A DNA stretch of 32,493 nt, from positions 202,147 to 234,639 of the forward strand of contig JAKVCA010000001.1 of NCBI GenBank assembly GCA_022448315.1. The letters are read 5' to 3'. Made by a program: the position numbers and the translations under genes. Numbering within the stretch: the stretch's first letter is position 1; the number at the start of each line of letters is the position of its first letter. The notes under the pieces are model-generated. The model was given only the letters and a program-made list of their open reading frames with translations, was not told the origin of the DNA and did not search any database. Below are positions 1-7,850 of the stretch, piece by piece. Source of the stretch: Pirellulaceae bacterium. Lineage in GTDB: Bacteria; Planctomycetota; Planctomycetia; Pirellulales; Pirellulaceae.

Positions 1-695
1 TCTTGCTCAAGGTTCAGGCGTCTCGCAAGCTTGATTAAGTTGACCAACTGGTGCGCTGACGTAAACATCACCATGTCAAGTTCGTGCGAGACCAGGCGGT
101 GCACGTTCTTTTCAAGTTCGACCGTCGACTCCGGAAAATCCCACCGATAAATCGGTACCGAAACCACCTTCGCTCCACGAGCTTCCAGACCCGCAATGAG
201 GCTCGGGTTGACTTTGCCATAAAGCTGAAGGGCGACCGTCTGGTTGTTGAGTGAGAGCTCCGCATCCATCGTAGTCAGAATTTCACGCCATGTGTTGGGC
301 TCGGGGACTCGATACGTGGGTTGAAGTCCAAACTCTCGCATCACGGCTGCGGGTTTTGGACCTCTCGCAACGGTGACCACATCGGTTAAAGAGTGAATCA
401 ATCTTTCTTGATCCACATGCTTTGACACCACGTTCATCAGGTACCGAAAACCAACACCCGTGAGTAAGACCACGACATCGATATCGCCAACAAGGAGTCG
501 ATGGGCAAAGTCAATCGCCTCTCGCTGGTCGTCGAGTTGCACCTCACGCATCGAGGCACTGACATGAGCTTGACCCCCGAATTTTTCGATCAAACGTTTG
601 AGGTCATCCGCTCGGCGGCTTTCGAAAGCGCCGATCTTCGCCGTGGAAAAACTGGATTCGTCTGCTGGGTCAAGTGATTCGCCGTCAGATACCAT
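1..695 (-). CDS. hemD: Uroporphyrinogen-III synthase, 3' end cut by window edge
   Basis: The reverse-strand frame opens at an ATG (base 695) and stays open to the window edge, giving 231 residues without a stop. The family normally has about 250-270, so only a short C-terminal tail is missing. Uroporphyrinogen-III synthase closes hydroxymethylbilane with inversion of ring D in cytosolic tetrapyrrole (haem) synthesis. Supporting motifs are the start of the first lobe (IGAFESRRADDLKRLI, near residue 21), the LLTGVGFRYL segment (about 77-86), and the late MVMFTSAHQLVNL segment, which corresponds to the conserved Thr/Ser substrate loop of the second lobe. A GAGGA lies 11 bases before the ATG; an in-frame TTG at 701 is a weaker alternative start. 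It is divergent from the gene at 1009. The family assignment is fairly secure even though identity is low in HemD generally. Confidence 0.82.
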   Translation of the reverse strand, partial: MVSDGESLDPADESSFSTAKIGAFESRRADDLKRLIEKFGGQAHVSASMREVQLDDQREAIDFAHRLLVGDIDVVVLLTGVGFRYLMNVVSKHVDQERLIHSLTDVVTVARGPKPAAVMREFGLQPTYRVPEPNTWREILTTMDAELSLNNQTVALQLYGKVNPSLIAGLEARGAKVVSVPIYRWDFPESTVELEKNVHRLVSHELDMVMFTSAHQLVNLIKLARRLNLEQ

Positions 696-1008
696 TGTCA
701 ATCGTCCTCAAACAGGTTCCCGATTCAATCAATTATCGCCATGATCGCATTGGGCAGCGTATCGAAACTTGGTCGAAGCCCGGAATTGTTTCACGGGAAT
801 TCACTCGATGACCTCCGGGCTGCTAGGATAGGTCGGCTTGCATGCTACGATAAGAGATTCTCGGTTTCTAAGCATGGGCCGTCTACTCTGCAGAGGAGGC
901 TCTGGGACGGTCGCGACCATACGATGGGGTGGTAAGCCGGTTCGAAGCGACACCGCAAACTTCACTCGACATGAGGTTCAACATCGAGTCCGCTAGAAGG
1001 CACAATTC
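696..1008. other. Divergent intergenic region, hemD / helical protein
   Basis: These 313 bases separate two divergent genes and should hold both promoters. I saw no convincing -35/-10 pair, hairpin or repeat. A 64-codon open frame at 741-935 has arginine-rich, non-protein-like composition and no Shine-Dalgarno, so I do not call it. An AGAAGG precedes the ATG at 1009. Confidence 0.5.
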
Positions 1009-2172
1009 ATGAATCAGACCAGTACACATCAGCAAATGGACCGATTGGCAGAGAGTTTTGCAGCCGGAGGTATTGATTCCACGCTTGATGCGTTAGGCCA
1101 GTATTTCAAATCGGAAAAAAAATACCATGAACTCTTCGAAATTTTGAAAATGAAGGTTCGAAGAAAACTCGGCTTACCGATTGTCTACGACGAAAATGCC
1201 ATTGAATTGGACGAAAAGGTTCGAAATCAACTTGAAGACGGTTTGCTGGAAGCCTGCAAAGAAGCAGGAACCGGTTTACTTCGAGATGGCAAAATACGCG
1301 AAGGCTGGATGTACCTGAGGCCGTTGGGAGATCGATCCGGTGTGGAGTCGCTGGTTCGAGAGATCCCAGCTGACGAAAGTAATCTGGATGAACTGATTGA
1401 GGTTTGTGTCAGTGAAGGCGTTGCTCCCGGCTACGGGTTTTCTTTGGTTCTTGAACATTATGGAACTTGCAATTCCATTACGGCTTACGAAACTCAAATC
1501 AGCCATCTACCACGGGCCGATCAGGAGAATGCGGCAGAGCAATTGGTGTCGCATTTGCACGCGGAACTTTCCAAGAACCTGAAAGACGTGATCAGTCAGC
1601 AAGAGGGACAGGCTCCTTCGGAAATATCCATCAAGGGGCTGGTTGAAGATCGGGACTGGTTATTCGGTGAATTGACCTACCATATCGACACGACACATCT
1701 TGCTTCAGTCGTGCGATTTGCGAGGGTTGTTCAGACGGAGTCTTGCTTGCGACTCGCCCTGGATCTGACCGAGTATGGTCGTCGACTTCATTCGCAGTTT
1801 CAGTATCAAGGCGAAGAACCGTTTGCGGATGTCTATCCAAGTAGCGCTCTTTATTTTCAAGCGTTACTAGGAGAAAACATTGATGCCGCGATTCACTACT
1901 TCAAAGAAAAGGCGGAAGCGACTGATGCCTATCATCAAGGCACTGCTTCGATCGAGGTTTACATTGATCTTTTGACTCGATGCGACCGAACTCAAGAGGC
2001 CATTGAAGCGAGCATCGCAATGTTGCCGGCAGGCACTCGAACTGTCGGGCTGGCACCGACCTTGTATGAGCTTTCCAGAAGAGTTGGCGATTTCAGTCGA
2101 ATGATGGAAGTCTGCCGCAAGAACGAGGATGTGTTGGGGTTTGCCACGGCATTGATGCAAAAGAATGCTTAG
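1009..2172 (+). CDS. Unrecognised 387-aa helical (TPR-like) protein
   Basis: I do not recognise this family. The 387-residue product has no signal peptide or membrane segment and should be cytosolic. It is almost entirely predicted helix. The C-terminal half (about residues 225-385) reads as helical hairpins of 30-40 residues with alanine and tyrosine at packing positions, such as SALYFQALLGENIDAAIHYFKEKA, which resembles degenerate tetratricopeptide or Sel1-like repeats. The N-terminal third is charged and Lys/Glu rich. The ATG at 1009 follows AGAAGG at a good distance. The gene is divergent from hemD and convergent with the aldo/keto reductase, 63 bases away. The composition and length suggest a real, possibly phylum-restricted gene acting as a protein-interaction scaffold; that role is inference only. 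Confidence 0.8.
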   Translation: MNQTSTHQQMDRLAESFAAGGIDSTLDALGQYFKSEKKYHELFEILKMKVRRKLGLPIVYDENAIELDEKVRNQLEDGLLEACKEAGTGLLRDGKIREGWMYLRPLGDRSGVESLVREIPADESNLDELIEVCVSEGVAPGYGFSLVLEHYGTCNSITAYETQISHLPRADQENAAEQLVSHLHAELSKNLKDVISQQEGQAPSEISIKGLVEDRDWLFGELTYHIDTTHLASVVRFARVVQTESCLRLALDLTEYGRRLHSQFQYQGEEPFADVYPSSALYFQALLGENIDAAIHYFKEKAEATDAYHQGTASIEVYIDLLTRCDRTQEAIEASIAMLPAGTRTVGLAPTLYELSRRVGDFSRMMEVCRKNEDVLGFATALMQKNA

Positions 2173-2235
2173 GTGGCAAACTTCAAGACCTCGAAATCCT
2201 CGGTCCGGCCAGAGCAGTTTGCGACATCGCGCAAA

Positions 2236-3255
2236 TCAACCGAGAGGGTAGGGGTACTCTTGGGTGATTTGATCGACGCGGGCCATGACGTCATCCGATA
2301 GTAGCACGTCTGCAGCTTCCAGACTCTCTTCGAGTTGCTCAACCGTATTCGCCCCAAGGATGGTTGAAGCAACAAAGTCATGCTGTTTGCTCCACGCGAC
2401 TGAAAAACCGGCGGGGGAGAGCCCCACCTCTTTCGCCAAGTCCATGATCTTTGCCGTCGTTTTAAGACTTCGATCATTAACAAAGCGCTGAGCCATGACC
2501 TTCTGGCGATCTCCGCCTTCACTCAGATATTTCGAGAAACGGGCTTCAGGCGGTGGAGCGGGAAGGTTGTATTTTCCTGTCAGAACTCCACCTCCGATCG
2601 GCGAATAAGGAAGAAGGCTGATTTGTTCGCGTCGGCAAACTTCTGCCAAGGCATCCTCAAATCGCCGATTGATGAGACTGAAATTGTTCTGTATCGATTC
2701 ATAGCGAGCCAATCCAAATCGCTCGCTGATTCCCTGAGCCTTCATTGCTCCCCATGCGGTCTCATTACTCGATCCGATGTAGCGAACTTTCCCTTTCTGT
2801 ATCAATTCGTCCAAAACTCCAAGCGTGTGCTCATAGGGAAAGTCTGGGTCGGGCCAATGGGTTTGATACAAGTCAATGTAGTCGGTTTGAAGTCGACGAA
2901 GGCTTCCTTCGACCGCTCGAAGAATATGATGACGATCAATGCCGGTTCGGCCGCTACGTACAGGAGGGACAAACCAACTGGAGCTCGAACCACAAAACTT
3001 TGTAGCAATGACGAGGGAGTCTCGGTCCTGATTCTTCATCCATTTGCCAACAATCTCTTCGGTCCGATGAACGTAGGAGGCGTCAGGGGGAACCGGATAG
3101 ACCTCGGCTGCATCAAGAAAATCGATTCCCGCTTCGACAGCACGGTCCATGATTCGAAATGACTCTGCCTCGTCGCAGGTTGACCCAAAGGTCATGGTTC
3201 CCAAGCAGATATCAGAGACGGCGAGTGCTGTTTTTCCAATACGACGGCGATTCAT
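2236..3255 (-). CDS. Aldo/keto reductase, Tas-like
   Basis: A 339-residue NADPH-dependent aldo/keto reductase with a TIM-barrel fold, resembling E. coli Tas. The N-terminal strand and LGTMTFG turn are present. The catalytic tetrad is complete: counting from the TTG at 3282 these are D57, Y62 (in DAAEVY), K95 (in IATKF) and H142 (in YQTHWPD); subtract 9 for the chosen start. The YPVPP that follows the catalytic Tyr is characteristic of the Tas subgroup. The frame extends to a TTG at 3282, but the ATG at 3255 aligns with the usual MxxRxIGxT start and has a GGATGG upstream; an ATG at 3264 is also possible. The substrate cannot be told from sequence. It stands alone, convergent with the helical gene and followed upstream by the terminator of the next gene. 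Confidence 0.9.
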   Translation of the reverse strand: MNRRRIGKTALAVSDICLGTMTFGSTCDEAESFRIMDRAVEAGIDFLDAAEVYPVPPDASYVHRTEEIVGKWMKNQDRDSLVIATKFCGSSSSWFVPPVRSGRTGIDRHHILRAVEGSLRRLQTDYIDLYQTHWPDPDFPYEHTLGVLDELIQKGKVRYIGSSNETAWGAMKAQGISERFGLARYESIQNNFSLINRRFEDALAEVCRREQISLLPYSPIGGGVLTGKYNLPAPPPEARFSKYLSEGGDRQKVMAQRFVNDRSLKTTAKIMDLAKEVGLSPAGFSVAWSKQHDFVASTILGANTVEQLEESLEAADVLLSDDVMARVDQITQEYPYPLG

Positions 3256-3418
3256 GGGGTCCATCCATCGACAAGTAAGCAAAAAGAGATTGATCGGTTT
3301 GCTGATTTACCGATCACGCGGTTAGCGTAGCACATTCGACTCGTGAGTGGGTCTGAGCGAGATGCCAGGCGTTCAGGTCCTGCTGAGGAAGTCACTGTGG
3401 GTCGAGGGATTCACCATC

Positions 3419-3450
3419 AAAAAAAGAGCGCCCATAACAGGACGCTCTTT
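3419..3450 (-). terminator. Rho-independent terminator after DUF1501 gene
   Basis: An 8-bp perfect stem (AAAGAGCG with CGCTCTTT, 3423-3430 and 3443-3450) with a 12-base loop is followed on the minus strand by a run of seven T (3419-3425, overlapping the stem's last A-T pairs). It lies 42 bases downstream of the DUF1501 stop codon and before the aldo/keto reductase start, so the two minus-strand genes are separate transcripts. Confidence 0.9.
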
Positions 3451-3491
3451 AAGAACTTTTTTCAAACCCGGGACCGATGTGATCAAACCGA

Positions 3492-4970
3492 TTACCCATA
3501 GAGGCTGGTGACCGCTTCGGCTTTGACCAATTCCCGGGGTTGATTGAGATGGTTGTAGACGATTGTGTTTGGATTGATACCAATCGCATGGTAAACGGTC
3601 GCTAACAGTTCAATCGGGTGTACCGGTTGGGCGATGGGAGCCGAGCCCGTCGCGTCGCTTTCCCCGTGCACATGGCCCCGTTTGATTCCGGCACCAGCGA
3701 CCACTGCCGTGTAGCAGTAGGGCCAATGGTCACGACCGTCATCGCTATTGTTATTGCCTGATGTCGACACTCCACGCTGAGGGCTTCGCCCGAATTCGCC
3801 AATGCAAACCACGAGTGTCTCGTCGAGCAGGCCACGTTCATCCATATCCGTGAGCAAGCCACTCAGGCCGGCATCCAACATGGGAGCCGATTGATTTTTC
3901 ATTCGACCGCTCAATCCGACATGCACGTCCCACGAGTGGTTATCCGAGTTTGCAACTTTCGGCCAAACGACTTCGACCACTCGCGTTCCTGCTTCGACCA
4001 ATCGTCTTGCCAAGAGGCAGCATTGGCCGAATGTATTTCGACCGTACATGTCCCGGGTTGTCGCAGATTCCTGGGTCAAATCGAAAGCGTCCCTAGCGCG
4101 ACCCGAACTGATCAAATTCAATGCCGTTTTGTAGTATTCATCAAGGTCATAAGATTCCACCGCTTTATCGATCGCCGGCATTCCTTCGTTGATCAATTCG
4201 CGTAGCCGTGCCCGGCGGTGAAGACGGCTGACGGATATTTCATCGCGAAGCTTCAGGTCATCGACATTGATCTTGGCCATCTTGCCCATGTCCATGTCAC
4301 CGCCTGGTGGAAACAGGTAGTAAGGGTCGTACGCTCGACCCAGAAATCCTGCGGTACCCGCTTTGTTGACAACGTTACTTTCCTGCAGTGGTCGCGGCAT
4401 CATCACAAAAGGAAGCATGGGAACCTCCGGTGGCTTGAACTTGATGATGTTCGATCCAAAGGTTGGGAAGTCTTTTGGGGAAGGGGGCTCCAGTTGGCCT
4501 GAAGGACTGACTTTGTCAGCCGTGTAGCCAGTATGGATCTGATAAATTGCCGCCGTGTGATTGAACAGTCCCACCGGCGAGTAACTCATCGATCGGATCA
4601 TCGTCAGCTTGTCGGTGATTTTGGAGAGCTTGGGCATGAGTTCAGTCACGTCCATGCCCGGGACCTTGGAGCCCATCCGTTTGAAGACACTTTTGACGTT
4701 GTCGGGAACATCATCCTTGGGGTCCCACAAATCCAGGTGACTGGGGCCGCCTTGCATGTAAAGCATGATCACGCTCTTGGCCTTGCCAAATCCTGGACCG
4801 CCTGATTCTGCCGCGGCCTCTTTTGCCTGGCTATTTTGCAGCTGCAGGACTTGACCCAATGTTAAACCCATCATCGCCGATCCACCCACACGCATCAGTT
4901 CACGTCGAGTCGGTCCGAGATGCGCGTCGCATAGATCTTTGCTCTTCTGCTGGCCAGGGATGACAAACAT
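3492..4970 (-). CDS. DUF1501 protein, Tat-exported (sulfatase-like fold)
   Basis: A 492-residue member of the DUF1501 family, which is expanded in Planctomycetes and belongs to the alkaline phosphatase/sulfatase-like superfamily; biochemical function is largely unknown. A twin-arginine signal sits at residues 21-26 (TRRELM) followed by a hydrophobic stretch ending near residue 45, so export in folded form is expected. Family landmarks include [17 protein letters not shown], the [11 protein letters not shown] and MIRSMSY segments, [26 protein letters not shown], and DHWP near the C terminus. The open frame reaches a TTG at 5075, but that codon lies inside the promoter, while the ATG at 4970 has GGAG 9 bases upstream. 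DUF1501 genes are often paired with a DUF1549/DUF1553 cytochrome-type gene; none is adjacent here. It has its own promoter and terminator. Confidence 0.93.
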   Translation of the reverse strand: MFVIPGQQKSKDLCDAHLGPTRRELMRVGGSAMMGLTLGQVLQLQNSQAKEAAAESGGPGFGKAKSVIMLYMQGGPSHLDLWDPKDDVPDNVKSVFKRMGSKVPGMDVTELMPKLSKITDKLTMIRSMSYSPVGLFNHTAAIYQIHTGYTADKVSPSGQLEPPSPKDFPTFGSNIIKFKPPEVPMLPFVMMPRPLQESNVVNKAGTAGFLGRAYDPYYLFPPGGDMDMGKMAKINVDDLKLRDEISVSRLHRRARLRELINEGMPAIDKAVESYDLDEYYKTALNLISSGRARDAFDLTQESATTRDMYGRNTFGQCCLLARRLVEAGTRVVEVVWPKVANSDNHSWDVHVGLSGRMKNQSAPMLDAGLSGLLTDMDERGLLDETLVVCIGEFGRSPQRGVSTSGNNNSDDGRDHWPYCYTAVVAGAGIKRGHVHGESDATGSAPIAQPVHPIELLATVYHAIGINPNTIVYNHLNQPRELVKAEAVTSLYG

Positions 4971-5058
4971 TACAGATCTCCAAGAGGAACAGCCATTGCT
5001 GTCGGGTCGAGGTTGGTCGTTTCGGGCAGGATTGGACGATGCGGTCGATAACTGAGTC

Positions 5059-5088
5059 AGTATAGGGATCGGCAATTTTTAATGTCAA
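5059..5088 (-). promoter_or_regulatory. Near-consensus sigma-70 promoter of DUF1501 gene
   Basis: On the minus strand TTGACA (5083-5088) is followed by an 18-base spacer and TATACT (5059-5064). This places the transcript start near 5051, giving a leader of about 80 bases to the ATG at 4970. It also rules out the in-frame TTG at 5075 as translation start. Recognised by eye from the consensus; not tested. Confidence 0.75.
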
Positions 5089-5177
5089 GTTTTTAACAAC
5101 GTGGAAACCACGGTGAAAAATGTGCTTGATCGTCCGTTTAGACCCAATCTCCAGTTTAATTCGTATGATATTAGCGC

Positions 5178-5204
5178 ACAAAAAAACCGGCTCGACAGCC
5201 GGTT
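5178..5204 (-). terminator. Rho-independent terminator of rplU
   Basis: An 8-bp perfect stem (AACCGGCT with AGCCGGTT, 5185-5192 and 5197-5204) with a CGAC loop is followed on the minus strand by seven T. It lies 22 bases after the L21 stop codon, so transcription ends directly after rplU. Confidence 0.93.
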
Positions 5205-5225
5205 GATTTGGATTGCTTATCCGAT

Positions 5226-5537
5226 CTAGTTGTTGATCTTGTTGATCACAACTTTTGTGTATTGCTGCCGATGGCCCGTCCGACGACGAGCGTCTTTTCG
5301 GCGTCGGAACTTTTGAATGTAAATCTTATCGCCTTTCGTGGTTCCCAATACCGTCGCGGACACAGATGCCCCCTCAACGGTGGGTTGGCCTAGCTGAAAG
5401 CTTTCGCCCGTGGAAACCGCCAAAACACGGTCAAAAGTGATTTCTTCGCCTTCGTCGGCGTCTCGCAGGTCAACTTCAAGTTCCAAGCCTTCTTCGACCT
5501 TAAACTGCTTGCCACTGTCAGCGATAATTGCATACAT
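5226..5537 (-). CDS. rplU: 50S ribosomal protein L21
   Basis: A 103-residue protein matching the full length of bacterial L21, which binds 23S rRNA in the large subunit. It begins with the typical MYAIIADSGKQFKVEEG and contains ITFDRVL, the DKIYIQKFRRRK basic stretch and the GHRQQYTKVVINKI C terminus. The usual downstream partner rpmA (L27) is absent: a strong terminator follows 22 bases after the stop. The ATG has no clear Shine-Dalgarno. The gene is the last of a minus-strand series after mfd, the isomerase and the membrane protein, with a 217-base gap in front of it that could hold its own promoter or a leader; TGATAT about 25 bases upstream is a possible -10, without a clear -35. Confidence 0.97.
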   Translation of the reverse strand: MYAIIADSGKQFKVEEGLELEVDLRDADEGEEITFDRVLAVSTGESFQLGQPTVEGASVSATVLGTTKGDKIYIQKFRRRKDARRRTGHRQQYTKVVINKINN

Positions 5538-5754
5538 GTCAGGAAACCGGCGTAAATATCAGTGTTTGAAACAAATCTGTCTGTCTGCAGTGGCCCAGGC
5601 GCGTCCCAAGACCCGAAAGCAGACCACAAAACATAGCCAAATCGGCGGAAACTGTCGAGGGCTACGCCCCTTCGATTTGAGGATTTTCCCACCATCCATC
5701 AGATTGAGCGGATTCTCTATCGACGCTTGCCCATCGGTACTGCCTACACCCCGT

Positions 5755-6150
5755 TCAGCCCCACTCAAAGTACTCCCGTAATGCCATGGAGGCACCCACC
5801 CAAACGGAGGAAAAAAGAAAGCCCATCGCAAGCAGAACGAAGAAGGAGTCCGTCTCGGCCCAAACCATGGCAAAAAGGCACTCGGCTGACCCTAGCAATA
5901 CGGCCAAAAGCCACCGAACGAAGGCACTTGCGCGGATTCCGGGTGAAACTGCGACCAACGCTGGGGCCAACAAAACAAAGACTGTCCATGAAAAAATGTA
6001 AAGCAACAGAAGTGGAGTCAGGACCAATGCTTGAAATCCGCGCGTACTCCAATGATTGGACATCCACTGCAATCCCAGGATAAGCAGTGCGGCAAACAAA
6101 ACGAGGCCCAGAAGTCCAAGGATCGATAAATGTCGATTTGAATCGCGCAT
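5755..6150 (-). CDS. Small four-helix membrane protein, unrecognised
   Basis: A 131-residue hydrophobic protein with four probable transmembrane segments at about residues 8-30, 40-68, 74-96 and 102-123, joined by short loops; function unknown. The ATG at 6150 is preceded by GGAG at 7 bases, which favours it over the in-frame TTG at 6156. A second minus-strand frame (5765-6163, 132 codons) overlaps it almost completely; its product is Arg/Ser/Cys rich and not membrane-like. I prefer the hydrophobic frame because of its regular helix pattern and the Shine-Dalgarno. It lies between the isomerase (269 bases upstream) and rplU. Confidence 0.62.
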   Translation of the reverse strand: MRDSNRHLSILGLLGLVLFAALLILGLQWMSNHWSTRGFQALVLTPLLLLYIFSWTVFVLLAPALVAVSPGIRASAFVRWLLAVLLGSAECLFAMVWAETDSFFVLLAMGFLFSSVWVGASMALREYFEWG

Positions 6151-6418
6151 ATACAATCTCCACGGTAAGCGAATATTGTAGCTCGGCGCGTCAAGGACAC
6201 CATCCGCACCCGATGCCTGCCGTAAGGGCCAGCGGTCAGAAGAGCCAAAGGCTCAGGGCAGGGGGCGGAGTTTGGTCGACGAGTGACTCAAAAGAGACGA
6301 TCCAGCCGCTTTGGCCGTCAAATCGTCATCAGGCGTGTTTTGCCTTGAGTTCCGCAGAGAAGAAGCGTGCACCTCGGTCGCGACAAGTTCTTGAGACCTG
6401 ACGAACTGGCTGAACGGC

Positions 6419-7687
6419 TTATCTTGTGGGAAGGGCAAAAGAGTCGCGTGCGGTTTGCGCGTCTGCCTCGTCGTCAAAGATGGTCCAAACCGGGATTTCC
6501 TCTTGTAGCGTTTCCAAAAAGTCATCGACTTTTGTTTTTCGATCCGCCGCAAGAATTTGAGTCTTGATTTCGGTTTGGACTTCGACAAAGGGCTGAGCGA
6601 CGCCGGGCTCCCGTTGCTGGACCCGAACAATATGATAACCATCATCCGTTTGGATGATGTCGCTCAGGTAGCGAAGCGGGAGTTTGAAGAGTTGTTTTTC
6701 AATCGACTTGTTGGCCAGCGAGTCGAGACTGGTCCAGTCATACTGGCCACCATCTGCGGCATTAGGGCCGTGGGATTCCCGTTTGGCGACCGCGTCGAAA
6801 CGGGCCCCGTAAACGACCCGGTTGCCCATTTCTTCAATGGTACTAAGCGCCGCGTCTTTAGACGGAAATCGATCGAAACGAACCATCAACTGTTCCCATT
6901 TGACCCGAGGTTTCACGGTGTAGTCGGCGATATGCTCGCGGTAGTAATCGAGCATTTCCTGGTGAGTGACTTCACGCTCTTCGTTGAATTTTTCCCCCAA
7001 GTAGAATCCCACGATCTGGCTTTCTCGCCAGGCTTGTCGTACATTTCGAAGACTGGTTCCAATCGACTCAAGTTTCTCTTCGAGATCTTTCGTGGACGCG
7101 ACATCCAGCTTTTTCAGGAGCTGTGGAATTTCCGAATCATAAAAGGTCTGGTCGAGCTGTTTGTTGATTTCCGGCACGCGGCTTTGATCCGGCATTGAAC
7201 GTAGAAAATCGGCGTAAACCGTTTTCTGTTCGATGAGTCGCGGAAGCAGCTGTCTAAAAAGTTCTTTGCGGCGGAGATCTTTGAGAGTCTCCGAAGCGTC
7301 AGGCATTTCTTGTTCGACAATTTGATTCAAGTCACCCAAGACATCGCCGTAGAAAATCGGCAGGTCTCCGACTTTGGCCACCAGTTTTCCAGGTTCAAAC
7401 AGTTCAAAATCCAACCCGGGTTCTCCCGCCGGCGAACTTGATGATGTTGCGGAGTTCGAAACGGGCAGGGCGTTATTCACGACGGGACCATTTATCGCTG
7501 TCCCCATGTTGGTGGATTGTGCCGCCACCGGTGAGCTTGCGCGAAGGCGCTGATTGGCTGGAGATGGAAAATTCGGACCAAACTGAGCGCAGGCTGCCTG
7601 TGCAAGCATGTGCAGCATCAAGGTCATGAGGATCAGGGTCGGAACGTTCACAAAGCGATTCCTTGAAACGGTTGGTATCCAAGCCAT
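6419..7687 (-). CDS. Exported parvulin-type peptidyl-prolyl isomerase
   Basis: A 422-residue SurA/PrsA-like foldase. An N-terminal hydrophobic segment (about residues 13-34, ending LAQAACAQ) is a probable Sec signal peptide, so it should act outside the cytoplasmic membrane. A Ser/Ala/Pro-rich linker (about 40-90) precedes a SurA-type N-terminal helical domain (about 100-250, beginning KVGDLPIFYGDVLGDL). The parvulin (rotamase) domain spans about 262-360, with the typical GGQYDW and DDGYHIVRVQQRE ends. The C-terminal helix may fold back as in SurA. It follows mfd by 163 bases on the same strand, probably part of the same transcription unit, although a hairpin lies in the gap. Likely role: folding of exported proteins. 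The start has only a weak Shine-Dalgarno. Confidence 0.9.
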   Translation of the reverse strand: MAWIPTVSRNRFVNVPTLILMTLMLHMLAQAACAQFGPNFPSPANQRLRASSPVAAQSTNMGTAINGPVVNNALPVSNSATSSSSPAGEPGLDFELFEPGKLVAKVGDLPIFYGDVLGDLNQIVEQEMPDASETLKDLRRKELFRQLLPRLIEQKTVYADFLRSMPDQSRVPEINKQLDQTFYDSEIPQLLKKLDVASTKDLEEKLESIGTSLRNVRQAWRESQIVGFYLGEKFNEEREVTHQEMLDYYREHIADYTVKPRVKWEQLMVRFDRFPSKDAALSTIEEMGNRVVYGARFDAVAKRESHGPNAADGGQYDWTSLDSLANKSIEKQLFKLPLRYLSDIIQTDDGYHIVRVQQREPGVAQPFVEVQTEIKTQILAADRKTKVDDFLETLQEEIPVWTIFDDEADAQTARDSFALPTR

Positions 7688-7817
7688 GTTCGTTTTCTAC
7701 CCGAGTTCGCAGGACAGACCTAGGATCGAATTCGGCCATCAACCCACAACAGCCCTAGGCCAAGTTTCGCTACCAGGGTTGATTTTTCGAAGTTCTGGAC
7801 GATGACAGAAACTGCTA

Positions 7818-7833
7818 GCCCGAGAAGTCGGGC
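7818..7833 (-). other. GC-rich hairpin between mfd and isomerase gene
   Basis: A 6-bp perfect stem (GCCCGA with TCGGGC) and a 4-base loop, 18 bases after the mfd stop. No T tract follows on the minus strand, so it is not a canonical terminator; it could be an attenuating or RNA-stabilising stem. Little more can be said. Confidence 0.35.
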
Positions 7834-7850
7834 GGGGGAGTATAGAAAAG

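Noticed and set aside
741-935. 64-codon plus-strand frame between hemD and the helical gene
   Set aside because: No Shine-Dalgarno, arginine-rich random composition, and it occupies the divergent promoter region.
2623-3162. 179-codon plus-strand frame
   Set aside because: Lies wholly antisense to the well-supported aldo/keto reductase and shows no domain pattern.
3256-3282. TTG start for the aldo/keto reductase
   Set aside because: The ATG at 3255 matches the family N terminus and has a purine-rich ribosome site; the extra residues look unnatural.
6242-6254. GAGCC/GGCTC 5-bp hairpin downstream of the isomerase gene
   Set aside because: Too short, and no T tract follows.
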